Positions 20,083-28,724 of a stretch of 64,000 nucleotides of DNA are shown in pieces. The DNA is from Acidobacteriota bacterium (GTDB lineage: Bacteria; Acidobacteriota; Terriglobia; Bryobacterales; UBA6623), in the NCBI GenBank assembly GCA_016125275.1, contig WGMB01000018.1, forward strand, positions 186,001 to 250,000, given 5' to 3'. A model generated the notes under the pieces. It was not told the origin of the DNA. It saw only the letters and a list, made by a program, of their open reading frames with translations, and did no database searches. The position numbers were made by a program, and so were the translations under genes. Within the stretch, counting starts at the first letter, position 1, and each line of letters opens with the position of its first letter.

Positions 20083-21297
20083 GTGACGGTTGAACAGATC
20101 GAGGTTTTTGTCTTCAAGCTCGCCCACCACTACAAGGTGGCGGGAACCACAGACTCTCCCGGCCAACTCCCCGGCACGGATTATTACCGCGAGCCGCAGT
20201 GGAAGCACGCCTACAGCAACGGCACCGAGACCTGCCTGGTGAAGCTGACGACCGACAGCGGTCTGGTGGGCTGGGGCGAGTCGCAGGCGCCGCTGCTGCC
20301 GAGGGTTCCCGCGGCCGTCGTGACCGACCTGCTGGGGCCGGCGGTGTTGGGTCGCGACCCGCTGAAGACGGCCGTTCTGCACGACGAGCTCACGCACCTG
20401 ATGCACGCCCGGGGGCACTTTGGGAGCTTTTTGTATGACGCCGTCGCCGGAATCGACACGGCGTTGTGGGACCTGAAGGGGAAGATTCTGCAGCAGCCGA
20501 TCTGCGAGCTGCTGGGCGGCTCGTTCCGGCCCACGTTGCGCTGTTATATGTCCGGCCTGCGCGAGCCGACGCTCGAAGGCCGGGTCGCCGCCGCGAAAGG
20601 AGCGCTGGCGCAGGGCTACGCCGGCGTGAAGATCTTTACGGGGCAGGCGCTGGAGAAGGCCGGCGCGGAGATCGAGGCCGTGGCGGACGCCATCGGCAGC
20701 GGGCCCTTCCTGGCTGTGGACCTGATCTGCGGCTACGCGCTGCCGGCGGCGCTGCACCTGGGCCGGCTGCTCGACGCGCGCCGCGCCGCTTGGCTGGAGG
20801 CGCCGCTGGCTCCGCAGGACGTGGCCGGACACGCCCGTCTGGCGGAGTCTCTGGCGACGCCGATCGCTGTGGGCGAGGTGCTGCGCTCGGTGGCGGAGTT
20901 TCTGCCGTGGTTTCAGCAGCGCGCCCTGGGCGTGGCGCAGCCGGACGTGACGCGCTGCGGCGTGACCGAGGCGCAGCGCATCGCGGACTTGGCCAGAGCC
21001 TTCGATGTCCCCACGGCGCTGCACGTCGGCGTCTGCACCGGCATCGGCGTGGCGGCCACTTGGCAGGTCGCCGCCGCTCTGCCGGATTACCTGATCCAGG
21101 AACACCAGCCGAAGATGCTGCCCGCCGCCAATCGGACGCTGCGCGAGCCGTTGGTGGAGAAGGATGGGATGCTCGTCGTCCCCGCCGCGCCCGGGCTGGG
21201 CGTCGAGGTGGATGAAGAGGCCATCCGCGCCCACGCCGAAGAGCACTGGGTGGTCACCCCCAACGGCAAGACGCTCAAACAGGAGAACCGCTCTTGA
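20083..21297 (+). CDS. Enolase-superfamily enzyme (mandelate racemase/muconate lactonizing-like dehydratase)
   Basis: Metal-dependent enzyme that abstracts a proton next to a carboxylate, most likely an acid-sugar dehydratase or racemase. The 404-residue protein starts at GTG 20083 (AGGAG 11 bases upstream); the frame is open to 19939 without a ribosome site. Metal ligands D213 (AVDLICG), E239 (WLEAPL) and E265 (VGEVLRS) and the D288/H314 dyad (QPDVTR, ALHVGVCTG) are all in place, as in the mandelate racemase subgroup. The K-x-K motif on strand 2 reads K183-I-F185, so the second lysine is missing. Its stop overlaps the next gene's TTG start (TTGA). Confidence 0.9.
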   Translation: MTVEQIEVFVFKLAHHYKVAGTTDSPGQLPGTDYYREPQWKHAYSNGTETCLVKLTTDSGLVGWGESQAPLLPRVPAAVVTDLLGPAVLGRDPLKTAVLHDELTHLMHARGHFGSFLYDAVAGIDTALWDLKGKILQQPICELLGGSFRPTLRCYMSGLREPTLEGRVAAAKGALAQGYAGVKIFTGQALEKAGAEIEAVADAIGSGPFLAVDLICGYALPAALHLGRLLDARRAAWLEAPLAPQDVAGHARLAESLATPIAVGEVLRSVAEFLPWFQQRALGVAQPDVTRCGVTEAQRIADLARAFDVPTALHVGVCTGIGVAATWQVAAALPDYLIQEHQPKMLPAANRTLREPLVEKDGMLVVPAAPGLGVEVDEEAIRAHAEEHWVVTPNGKTLKQENRS

Positions 21298-23165
21298 TTC
21301 CATCGCCCGCTTCCCCCGATCTGGGCTCGTTCACAATGATTCCCGGCGGCCCGCTGACCGCCGGAACCCGCCTAACTCTGCGCTTTCGCTTCGAGGTCGG
21401 CTCGGCCGGCCTGCAGCCCGGCGCGAAGCTGCGCGTCGGCGTGCCGAACACCGGCTGGGAAGAACCGGTTCCGCCACAGCAGCGCTACTGGGATGAGCTG
21501 GCTGCAGGCTCGCAGCGCCGACTGGCGCCGTTCCACCCGGTGAATACGACCGCGTCGACCTCACGCTCGGAGGTCAAGTTCGGCCTCTCGGTGATGGAGC
21601 GGATGCTCACGCCGGACGAGGACCCGGCCTTCGCCTACTGGCGTTGGTGGATCACCTTCAGCCTGGAAGAGGGCTCGCTGAGCGCGGGCGACTGGATCGA
21701 GATCTGCTACGGCGACAAGCGCTTCGGCTCGCTGGGGGCGCTGATCCAGACGTTCCCTGAGCCGCACATCAACGCGACGTGCTTCGTGGACGCGGAGGGC
21801 GCGGGAGAGTACCACGAAGCCTCCGGCTCGCCGCTGTACCTGGACGTGATCGCCGGGCCGGCTGCGCGCGCCAATGTGGTGTGGCCGTCGGTGCGGCGGG
21901 GCCCGGTCCCCGTCGAGGCGCGGATCACGGTGATGGACCAAGTGCAGGCGGTTCCGCTGGGCGGCTCGGTCGAGATCGTCGCCGCGGGCTCCACCCTCAC
22001 GGTGAGCCCCGGCGTCGCCGCCACCGTGAAGACGACGGCGGAAGCCTTGGGCGTGACCGGCCCGGACGGCAAGAGCTGGGGGCGCGCGAATCCGCATACG
22101 GCGGTCGCCGCCGACGGGCTGAACCTCTACTGGGGCGACCTGCACGCGCAGAGCGAGCATCACGTGATGCATTCGCAGGCCAAGGACTTTCGCCAAGCGA
22201 CCTGGTCCAAGGGCATCTCCTGCGGGACGCTCGACGAGTGCTACCGCTACGCGCGGGAGGTTTCGCTGCTGGACTTTCTGGCGATGACGGACCAGGGCGC
22301 GTGCCTCACCGACGCTTGGGAGTTCTGCCAGGGCAAAGTCCGCGAATACCATGAGCCGGGCCGCATGGTCGTATTCAAGGGCTATGAGGCGGGCTCTCCG
22401 CTGGGCCACCGGAACGTCATCTACTCCACCGACGCGATCGACGCGCCGTTCGACGCCAAGGCGATGGACAACTTCCACCCACAGAAGGTCTATGCGCTGT
22501 ACAAAGGCCGCCAGGACGTGATCATCATTCCGCACCACGTGAAGACCTGGACGAACTGGGACTATCACGACCCGGAGCTGGAACCGCTGATGGAGATCTA
22601 CTCCTGCTGGGGGCAGTCCGAGACGCCCGGCCCGGAGCTGTGGAACAAAGGCCAGACGCCGGGCGCCGGCGCTTGGGAGGCTTTTCGGCGGGGCTACCGG
22701 ATGGGGCTGATGGCGTCCACGGACAATCACGTCGGCATGCCCGGCAGGAGCTATCCGGGCGACCGGCAGATCCACACGCCGTTCCAGGGCGGCCTGTGCG
22801 CCGTCTGGGCGGAGGAGCTGACCCGCGACTCACTGTTCCAGGCCCTCAAGCAGCGGCGCTGCTACGGCACTACCGGCGCTCGGATCGTGCTGCGGTTCTC
22901 GATCGACGGCCGCCCGATGGGCTCGATGGGGCCCGCCTCGGAGGGGCCGGCGAAGTTGGCGTACGAGATTCGCGGAACCGAAGCCATCGACCGCCTGGAA
23001 GTCGTCCACGACCTGGAGACCGTCGAGACGATTCGGCCGGAGAGCGCGTCCGAGGATTTGGTGGGGACGCTGGGGTTACCGCCCGGAGCGAAGGGCTTCT
23101 ACTACCTGCGGCTGTTCCAGAAGGACGGCGAACGGGCTTGGTCCAGCCCCATCTGGCTGGACTAG
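21294..23165 (+). CDS. DUF3604 family protein (PHP-like metallohydrolase fold)
   Basis: Uncharacterised 623-residue protein of the DUF3604 family. I assign TTG 21294 as start because AGGAG lies eight bases upstream and the TTG overlaps the preceding stop. An N-terminal beta-rich half (about 1-265) is followed by a PHP-like metal-binding half: YWGDLHAQSEHH (D282, H284), FLAMTDQGA, FKGYEA, IIPHH, and MASTDNHVG. These motifs suggest a two- or three-metal hydrolase or phosphoesterase; the real substrate is unknown. No signal peptide is evident. Tight coupling to the enolase-superfamily gene places it in the same catabolic pathway. Confidence 0.85.
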   Translation: MIPSPASPDLGSFTMIPGGPLTAGTRLTLRFRFEVGSAGLQPGAKLRVGVPNTGWEEPVPPQQRYWDELAAGSQRRLAPFHPVNTTASTSRSEVKFGLSVMERMLTPDEDPAFAYWRWWITFSLEEGSLSAGDWIEICYGDKRFGSLGALIQTFPEPHINATCFVDAEGAGEYHEASGSPLYLDVIAGPAARANVVWPSVRRGPVPVEARITVMDQVQAVPLGGSVEIVAAGSTLTVSPGVAATVKTTAEALGVTGPDGKSWGRANPHTAVAADGLNLYWGDLHAQSEHHVMHSQAKDFRQATWSKGISCGTLDECYRYAREVSLLDFLAMTDQGACLTDAWEFCQGKVREYHEPGRMVVFKGYEAGSPLGHRNVIYSTDAIDAPFDAKAMDNFHPQKVYALYKGRQDVIIIPHHVKTWTNWDYHDPELEPLMEIYSCWGQSETPGPELWNKGQTPGAGAWEAFRRGYRMGLMASTDNHVGMPGRSYPGDRQIHTPFQGGLCAVWAEELTRDSLFQALKQRRCYGTTGARIVLRFSIDGRPMGSMGPASEGPAKLAYEIRGTEAIDRLEVVHDLETVETIRPESASEDLVGTLGLPPGAKGFYYLRLFQKDGERAWSSPIWLD

Positions 23166-23175
23166 CAGGCCGAGG

Positions 23176-23201
23176 GGGGCCGCACCGTCGGGTTCGGCCC
23201 C
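23176..23201. terminator. Hairpin between convergent genes, possible bidirectional terminator
   Basis: GGGGCCG at 23176-23182 pairs with CGGCCCC at 23195-23201 around a 12-base loop. It lies in the 41-base gap between convergent genes. There is no T run on either side, so intrinsic termination is uncertain. Confidence 0.4.
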
Positions 23202-23206
23202 GTTGG

Positions 23207-24667
23207 TCAGCTCAAGAGATCCGGGACGACCTGCGCGCCGGTCAAAGGTTTGTCCGTCAGGGACTCGTCGCGGCCGTGGTGGCGGAAGACCAGGCGCTCG
23301 TGGTCGAGGCCCAGCGAGTGCAGCATGGTGGCGTGGAGATCGGGCACGCTGACCTTGTTCTCCTCGGCGCGGTAGCCGAGCTCATCGGTCGAGCCGTGGG
23401 TGTAGCCGGCCTTGAAGCCGCCGCCGGCCATCCAGAGGCTGAAGGCGTTGCGGTTGTGGTCGCGGCCGGTGCCTTTCTGGGAGACCGGCAGGCGGCCGAA
23501 CTCGCCGGCCCACATCACGATCACCTCGTCGAGCAGCCCGCGGGCCTTCAGATCCTTGACCAGGGCGGCCGACGGTAGGTCCGTCGCGCCGGCGATTTCG
23601 GTGACGCCTTCCTTCAAGTCCGAATGGCTGTCCCAGGGCTGGAACGACGGCCGCAGGGGAGGGAAGACCTGGATGAACCGCACGCCCTGCTCCACCAACC
23701 GGCGCGCCATCAGGCAACGCAGGCCGTAGCCGGCGGTGCGGGGGTCCTCCAGACCATACATCTTCTTCGTGGCCGCGGTCTCCTTGGAGAGATCGAGGGC
23801 GTCGGCCGCGCCGAGCTGCATGCGGGCGGCGAGCTCATAATTGCGGATGCGCGCCTCGAGGGAGGTGTCGCGCGGGTGCTCCAGCCGATGCCGCTCGTTG
23901 AGCTTGGCCAGCAGGTCCAGGCGGTCATCCTGCGAGTTGGCGGGCAGGGGAGAGGACGGATTGAGGTTGAGGACGGGGGCGCCTTTGCTGGCAAACTCGG
24001 TGCCGCGATACAGGGCTGGCAGCCAGCCGTTGTCCCAGTTGAGCGCGCCGTTGGTGTTGTAGCCTTCCGGGTCGCGCAGCACCACATAAGCGGGCAGGTT
24101 CTGGTTCTCGGTTCCGAGGGCGTAGCTCACCCAGGCGCCCGCGCTGGGGCGGCCGGAGAAGATCTTTCCGGTCTGGAACATGATCAGCGCTTCGGAGTGG
24201 TTGTTGTGCTCCGTGTGCATCGACCGGATCATCGTGATCTCGTCGGCGATGGACGAGATGTGGCGGACCGGCTCGGAGAAGTCCATGCCGCACCCGCCCG
24301 CGCGGAAGAACTCGAAGGGGCTGCCCATCAGCTCCATCGACTCGCTGCCCTTCTGGAGCGTCTCGACCTTTTCGGAGTAGGTCTGCCCGTGCCGCTTCTG
24401 GAGCTCCGGCTTGGGGTCGAACAGGTCCATCTGGCTGGGGCCGCCGTTCTGCATCAACTGGATGACGGCGCGCGCCCGGGGCCGGAAGTGGGGCGCCTTG
24501 GGCGTGAGGTCGAAGCCGGCCGGCTCGCCGCCCAGCGCCGCCGCCCGCAGCCCGTCGGCTTGGAGCAGACCGGCCAGCGCCAGCGACCCGAAGCCGAGCC
24601 CGGTCTGGCGCAGCATCTCGCGGCGGGACAGCGGTCGGAAAGGGGGGAAGGCGTTGCTATTCGACAT
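23207..24667 (-). CDS. DUF1501 domain-containing exported protein
   Basis: Exported 486-residue protein of the DUF1501 family (alkaline-phosphatase-like fold). The N-terminus PLSRREMLRQTGLGFGSLAL has a twin-arginine type signal (SRREML) and points to folded export by Tat. Family landmarks include LMQNGGPSQMDLFDPKP, IRSMHTEHNNHSEA, and a C-terminal GRDHNRNAFSLWMAGGG. Members occur almost always directly after a DUF1549/DUF1553 cytochrome gene in Planctomycetes and Solibacter-like Acidobacteria, as here (11-base overlap). Biochemical function is unproven; a role in carbohydrate or sulfated-polymer breakdown is often proposed. Confidence 0.92.
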   Translation of the reverse strand: MSNSNAFPPFRPLSRREMLRQTGLGFGSLALAGLLQADGLRAAALGGEPAGFDLTPKAPHFRPRARAVIQLMQNGGPSQMDLFDPKPELQKRHGQTYSEKVETLQKGSESMELMGSPFEFFRAGGCGMDFSEPVRHISSIADEITMIRSMHTEHNNHSEALIMFQTGKIFSGRPSAGAWVSYALGTENQNLPAYVVLRDPEGYNTNGALNWDNGWLPALYRGTEFASKGAPVLNLNPSSPLPANSQDDRLDLLAKLNERHRLEHPRDTSLEARIRNYELAARMQLGAADALDLSKETAATKKMYGLEDPRTAGYGLRCLMARRLVEQGVRFIQVFPPLRPSFQPWDSHSDLKEGVTEIAGATDLPSAALVKDLKARGLLDEVIVMWAGEFGRLPVSQKGTGRDHNRNAFSLWMAGGGFKAGYTHGSTDELGYRAEENKVSVPDLHATMLHSLGLDHERLVFRHHGRDESLTDKPLTGAQVVPDLLS

Positions 24668-27269
24668 ACAGAAACTCGTTGCTGTTGAACAAGACGTGGC
24701 AGACGCCGGCCAGAGCGGCCTCGGAAGGCGACGCCGCCGAGGCGGGGTTCGACGCTGTCTGGTAGCGGTCCCGCTCGCGGTTGTAGAAAGCCAGGGCCCA
24801 GTCGAGCTCCTCGGCCGCCGGGTAGCGCCCGAAAGCCATGCGGAAGGCTAGGCGAATCTGGTCCGCCGGGGTGTGGCCGGCCGCTTTCACGCGCCGGGCG
24901 AAGAGCTCGGCCTGCTCGTTGACCTCGGCGTCGTTGAGCATCATCAGCGACTGCAGCACTACGGCCGAGGCGTTGCGCTGGGTGGCGTTGGTGCTCATCA
25001 CCGGGTGATCGAAGACGCCGAGCATGCTCAAGTTGAAGCGCCGGCGAGCCACCAGGTAGAGGCTGCGGCGGTAGCGCGACTGCGGCGAGCCGAGCTTGGC
25101 GTCGTCAAACACGACCATGCCGTCGGATTCGACGCGCGTCGGGATCGGCGGACCGCCGACGCTGGGGTCCAGAGCGCCGCTGACGGCCAGCATCGAATCG
25201 CGAATCACCTCCGACTCCAGCCGCCGGGTGCGCATGCGCCATAGCAGGCGGTTGTCCGGATCGACTTCCACGGGGTCAGCGGCGGCAGCGTGGGCGGCTC
25301 CCTCGGCCCTCGTCGAGTCTTGGCGGTAAGCCTGGGTGAGCATCAACTGCCGAATCATCGGCTTGACGCGCCAGCCGGAGCGCTGGAAGTCCCCGGCCAA
25401 CCACTCGAGCAGCTCAGGGTGCGACGGCCGGTCGCCCATCTTGCCGAAGTTGTCGAGCGTCGCCACGATGCCTTCGCCGAACAGGTGGGACCAGATGCGG
25501 TTGACTTCTACGCGGGCGACCAGGGCCCCGGCGCGGGTTTCGGGGCTGGTGAGCCAGCGGGCCAAGGCCAGCCGAGGGCCGGACTCAGAGGCGCCGGCGA
25601 GCGCGGGGCTGCTGGGGTCCTCCAGCACCTCCAGGCCGCCGGGCGGGGCGACGTCCCCGGGCATTTCGAAGTCGCCGCGGCGGTGGATGTGGATCACGGG
25701 CTCGGGGCCGGCGTCGTAAAGGGCCTCGAGCTTGTGATAGCTGCGCTTGCCGGCGTTGAGGGCGCCGATGCGGCCCTCGAGGTCGTCGTAGCCGGCGCGC
25801 TCTTCGGCGGAGAGGGCGGCGAGCGCGTCCTTCAGCGCGATCTTGTCGAGACCGGACTGCTTGGCCAGCTCCTTCTGGGCGTCGGTCCGCTTCTTGGCCG
25901 GCGTGCGGACCGCTCCTTCCAAAGCGGCGCGGTCGGCGGCGGGGGTTTCGGCCAGCCGTGCGTCGGTGTAGGCTTCCTCGCCGCGCTTGACGATCTCGGC
26001 CTGCTGCTTGCTCAGCGGTTCGATCTTCTTGTCGATGGCGGAGTTGTGCTCGTCGATGGCTTGGCGCTCGGCGGGCGGCACGTCGGCCAGCACACGGTCC
26101 TGCGGCTGAATCCACTCATCCGGGTTGTAGGCGGTGGCGAGCACGGCCATCAGGCGATAGTAGTCGCGCTGCGGAATGGGGTCGAACTTGTGGGTGTGGC
26201 AGCGGGCGCAGCCGACCGTCAGGCCGGTGATGCCGCTGGTCATGATCTCGATGGTCTGGTGGATGACGCTGTATTGCAGCAGCGCCGTGTTGCGCTCCTC
26301 GGCGTCGGTGGGGTCTTCCACCGTCCGCAGGTAGCCGGTGGCGGTCAGAGCCTCTACGGTCTGCGGATCGTACTCCGCGGCGTCTCGCCAGCGCACGAGC
26401 TCGTCGCCGGCGAGCTGTTCTTGGAGGAAGCGGTCGAACGGTTTGTCCTTGTTGAACGCCGCCACCACATAGTCCCGGTAGCGCCAGCGGCCCGGCCCGA
26501 CCTTGTAGCCGTTGGCCTGCACGTCGCGGCCGATGGTGTCCACGTAGCCCGCGATGTCCAGCCAATGGCGGCCCCAGCGCTCGCCGAACTGCGGCGAGGC
26601 GAGCAGCCGGTCGATGACGCGTTCGTAGGCTCCGGGCTCGGCGTCATTCTCGAAGGCCTCGATCTCGGCGGGCGTCGGCGGCAGGCCGGTCAGGTCGAGC
26701 GTGGCGCGGCGGATGAGCCGCGCGCGGGAGGCGGCGGGCGAGTACGTGAGGCCTTGCTGTTCGAGCTTCCGGAGCAGGAAGGCGTCCACCGGGCTCAGGC
26801 CGGGCTCGGGCCGGGCCGGCGGCTGCACGGCTTGCAGCGGCCGGAAGGACCAGAAGTTGCGGTCTTCCTCGGTGATGGAGGAGACGTACTCGGCCGGCTG
26901 GGACGCGGCCGAGGCGGCGGCCTCCGGCTGCACGGCGGCGATCCAGGCGCGGACGGCCTCGATCTGCGCTTTGTCGAGCTTGGGGCCGTCGCCGGGAGGC
27001 ATCGTGCCGGCCTCGATGCGTTGAACCAGGAGACTCTCGTCGGGCTTGCCGGGCTGAATGACCGCGCCGTTGTCGCTGCCCTTGAGCACGGACGCGGCGG
27101 CGTCGAGCCCCAGGCCGGCCATCCGCACCTGCGCCCCGTGGCACTGTGTGCAGCGCTCGGCGAGGATGGGGAGGACGTCCTCGTCGAAGCCGGCCGCGTC
27201 AGCCACGCCCGCGGCGGCTCCAAGCAGCCAAGCGAGCGAAACGACGGGGAGGGCGACTCTCAGCAACAT
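24657..27269 (-). CDS. DUF1549/DUF1553 protein with planctomycete-type cytochrome c domain (PSD1 family)
   Basis: Exported 870-residue protein. A signal peptide (about 1-25) is followed by a cytochrome c domain with one heme site, C40-T-Q-C43-H44, and a likely distal methionine in AGTMPPGDGPKLD. Then come DUF1549 (with FGERWGRHWLDIAGY, LAGDELVRW and TVGCARCHTHKFDPI, which holds a second CxxCH) and a C-terminal DUF1553 (VEVNRIWSHLFGEGIV, RYRRSLYLVARRR). It may pass electrons to or from a partner during an extracytoplasmic redox step, but function is unproven. Its end overlaps DUF1501 by 11 bases. The ATG lies inside a short inverted repeat (27262-27279). Confidence 0.92.
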   Translation of the reverse strand: MLLRVALPVVSLAWLLGAAAGVADAAGFDEDVLPILAERCTQCHGAQVRMAGLGLDAAASVLKGSDNGAVIQPGKPDESLLVQRIEAGTMPPGDGPKLDKAQIEAVRAWIAAVQPEAAASAASQPAEYVSSITEEDRNFWSFRPLQAVQPPARPEPGLSPVDAFLLRKLEQQGLTYSPAASRARLIRRATLDLTGLPPTPAEIEAFENDAEPGAYERVIDRLLASPQFGERWGRHWLDIAGYVDTIGRDVQANGYKVGPGRWRYRDYVVAAFNKDKPFDRFLQEQLAGDELVRWRDAAEYDPQTVEALTATGYLRTVEDPTDAEERNTALLQYSVIHQTIEIMTSGITGLTVGCARCHTHKFDPIPQRDYYRLMAVLATAYNPDEWIQPQDRVLADVPPAERQAIDEHNSAIDKKIEPLSKQQAEIVKRGEEAYTDARLAETPAADRAALEGAVRTPAKKRTDAQKELAKQSGLDKIALKDALAALSAEERAGYDDLEGRIGALNAGKRSYHKLEALYDAGPEPVIHIHRRGDFEMPGDVAPPGGLEVLEDPSSPALAGASESGPRLALARWLTSPETRAGALVARVEVNRIWSHLFGEGIVATLDNFGKMGDRPSHPELLEWLAGDFQRSGWRVKPMIRQLMLTQAYRQDSTRAEGAAHAAAADPVEVDPDNRLLWRMRTRRLESEVIRDSMLAVSGALDPSVGGPPIPTRVESDGMVVFDDAKLGSPQSRYRRSLYLVARRRFNLSMLGVFDHPVMSTNATQRNASAVVLQSLMMLNDAEVNEQAELFARRVKAAGHTPADQIRLAFRMAFGRYPAAEELDWALAFYNRERDRYQTASNPASAASPSEAALAGVCHVLFNSNEFLYVE

Positions 27270-27279
27270 TCTTGTTGCT
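27262..27279 (-). repeat. Inverted repeat over the start codon of the PSD1-family gene
   Basis: AGCAACA at 27262-27268 and TGTTGCT at 27273-27279 are exact inverted copies four bases apart and enclose the start codon. In mRNA this would be a weak seven-pair hairpin covering the initiation site; no clear ribosome site lies upstream. Confidence 0.5.
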
Positions 27280-27393
27280 ATTTAGACTAGCGGGTCAGGC
27301 TTTTCGCGTCAGCGAGAAGAGCCGCTATCGTCCGGGATTTTGGATACTTGCGCGGTCGACGGCGCGTTTTGCGATGCTCCGGCCGCGTGGCCG

Positions 27394-28200
27394 TCAGACT
27401 CTCTTCCACTGGCCGAAGTGCGGCTGCGTGGGCATGCCCTTGCCGCCGGTCTTGCGTCCCTGGAACTGCTCTCGGTAGAGCGCCTCGATCTCGGCCAGCC
27501 CGTGGCATTCGGTGATGGTACGGCCGTCCGGCCAAAAGACCACGATGTCTTCGTCAGTGTGCGCGGAGTACTTCTCCTGGGAGCCGTGCAGCACCATCGC
27601 CACGCCCATGCGGCGGTTGAGGTAGTGCTGTACGTCAAAGAACTCCCGGCCGCGGGCGTGGTGTAGGCCTTGGTGGAGGCGAAACTCCTGCACGAAGACG
27701 TTGTTCGAGGGGTCTTGGGCCGAGACGATGCCGTAGAGGTCGTAGTCGCCGTAGATGTATTCGAGCCGAGTGGCTAGGCCGAACTTGGTGAAGGCGGCGC
27801 AGCCGTAGTGCTTGTGGGCCTTGTCGAGCTGCAAGGTGTAGAGCTTGCCTTGCGGCAGATACAGCCGGGGCTGCTCGCCTTCGCCAGGCGCCCAGAGGTA
27901 CTTCTCGGCGAAGCTGTCCCAGGTCTGTTTGACGTCGTCGAGATTGCGGCCGCGAAAGGCGTCCGGGTGGATGTGAGGGTTGACCACGAGCCCGGCCAGG
28001 CGGTAGGGCGGCAGGTCTTCCTTGGCCGTCTTGGCTTTGCAGTCCAGGCGTTTCGGCGTGTAGCCCGCTTGGCCGATGTACTCCTTGGAGGCTGCGTTGG
28101 ACTGGCGGACGAGGATGTAGACGTCCCAGCGACGGGCCGCCTCCTGGAAGATCGCCACGTGCTCGGCGGCGATGTAGTTTTCAGCAATGGCGACCGACAT
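27394..28200 (-). CDS. Stand-alone protein resembling edema factor/CyaA/ExoY adenylyl cyclase core
   Basis: Protein of 268 residues with no signal peptide, membrane segment or delivery domain. From memory of the anthrax edema factor and Bordetella CyaA sequences, it follows their catalytic core in order: EHVAIFQEAARRWDVYILVR (residues 13-32; compare EF EHADAFKKIARELNTYILFR), G46-Y-T-P-K50-R-L-D-C-K55-A-K57, YIYGDYDLYGIVSA with the metal-binding pair D152/D154, and NRRMGVAMVLHGS with H205. Thus residues matching EF R329, K346, K353, D491, D493 and H577 are present; EF H351 is Lys55 and N583 appears to be Tyr211. The spacing between blocks is shorter than in EF or CyaA. An intracellular nucleotidyl cyclase is the best guess; activity and activator are unknown. 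Confidence 0.65.
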   Translation of the reverse strand: MSVAIAENYIAAEHVAIFQEAARRWDVYILVRQSNAASKEYIGQAGYTPKRLDCKAKTAKEDLPPYRLAGLVVNPHIHPDAFRGRNLDDVKQTWDSFAEKYLWAPGEGEQPRLYLPQGKLYTLQLDKAHKHYGCAAFTKFGLATRLEYIYGDYDLYGIVSAQDPSNNVFVQEFRLHQGLHHARGREFFDVQHYLNRRMGVAMVLHGSQEKYSAHTDEDIVVFWPDGRTITECHGLAEIEALYREQFQGRKTGGKGMPTQPHFGQWKRV

Positions 28201-28289
28201 GGCGGCGTTTCTCTCCTGCGTGGCCCGCTCGGCGTCCCACAGCGCGCCGAGCGGGCTGGGCGGCGTCGAAAGGCGCTATGATGGCCTGA

Positions 28290-28724
28290 ATGCTGCGACG
28301 CACCCTGCTTCTCCTTCCACTCCTGTCCCTATTTGCAGTAGCGACATTCGCGGCGGAAGCCGACATCGTCGCGGCGGAAAAAAAGTGGGCCGCCGCCGTG
28401 GTCGCCCGAGACTTCGACGCGTTGAACGCGATTTATGACGAAGGCCTGATCTACGCGCACTCCACCGGCGCGATCGAGACCAAGGCCGTCTACCTGGGCA
28501 ACCTGCGCGAGGGCAAGGCCCGCTACGACGAGATCAAGCACGAGAAGACGACCGTGCGGATGCATGGGAACGCGGCGGTAGCGCACTCCATTGTGATCAT
28601 GCGCGGAGCGGCGGCCACCGGCCCGTTCAACAACAAGCTCATGCTGATGCACGTGTGGGTGAAGGACGGCAAGGCCTGGAAGCTCGCGGCGCATCAGACC
28701 ACGCTGCTCGAAAACCTCAACTAA
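28290..28724 (+). CDS. Exported NTF2-like (DUF4440-type) protein
   Basis: Secreted 144-residue protein. A signal peptide (RRTLLLLPLLSLFAVATFAAE) precedes a single NTF2-like cone fold with the typical opening VAAEKKWAAAVVARDFDALNAIYDEGL and ending DGKAWKLAAHQTTLL (both shown in part by those start and end residues). Proteins of this group serve as small ligand-binding or accessory domains; no catalytic residues can be assigned. It diverges from the cyclase-like gene with an 89-base gap and its 3' end overlaps the convergent phosphodiesterase gene by eight bases. Confidence 0.85.
   Translation: MLRRTLLLLPLLSLFAVATFAAEADIVAAEKKWAAAVVARDFDALNAIYDEGLIYAHSTGAIETKAVYLGNLREGKARYDEIKHEKTTVRMHGNAAVAHSIVIMRGAAATGPFNNKLMLMHVWVKDGKAWKLAAHQTTLLENLN

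Noticed and set aside
25290-27290. A 666-codon plus-strand frame over the PSD1-family gene
   Set aside because: Shadow of the DUF1549/DUF1553 gene; Gly/Ala/Val-rich without motifs.
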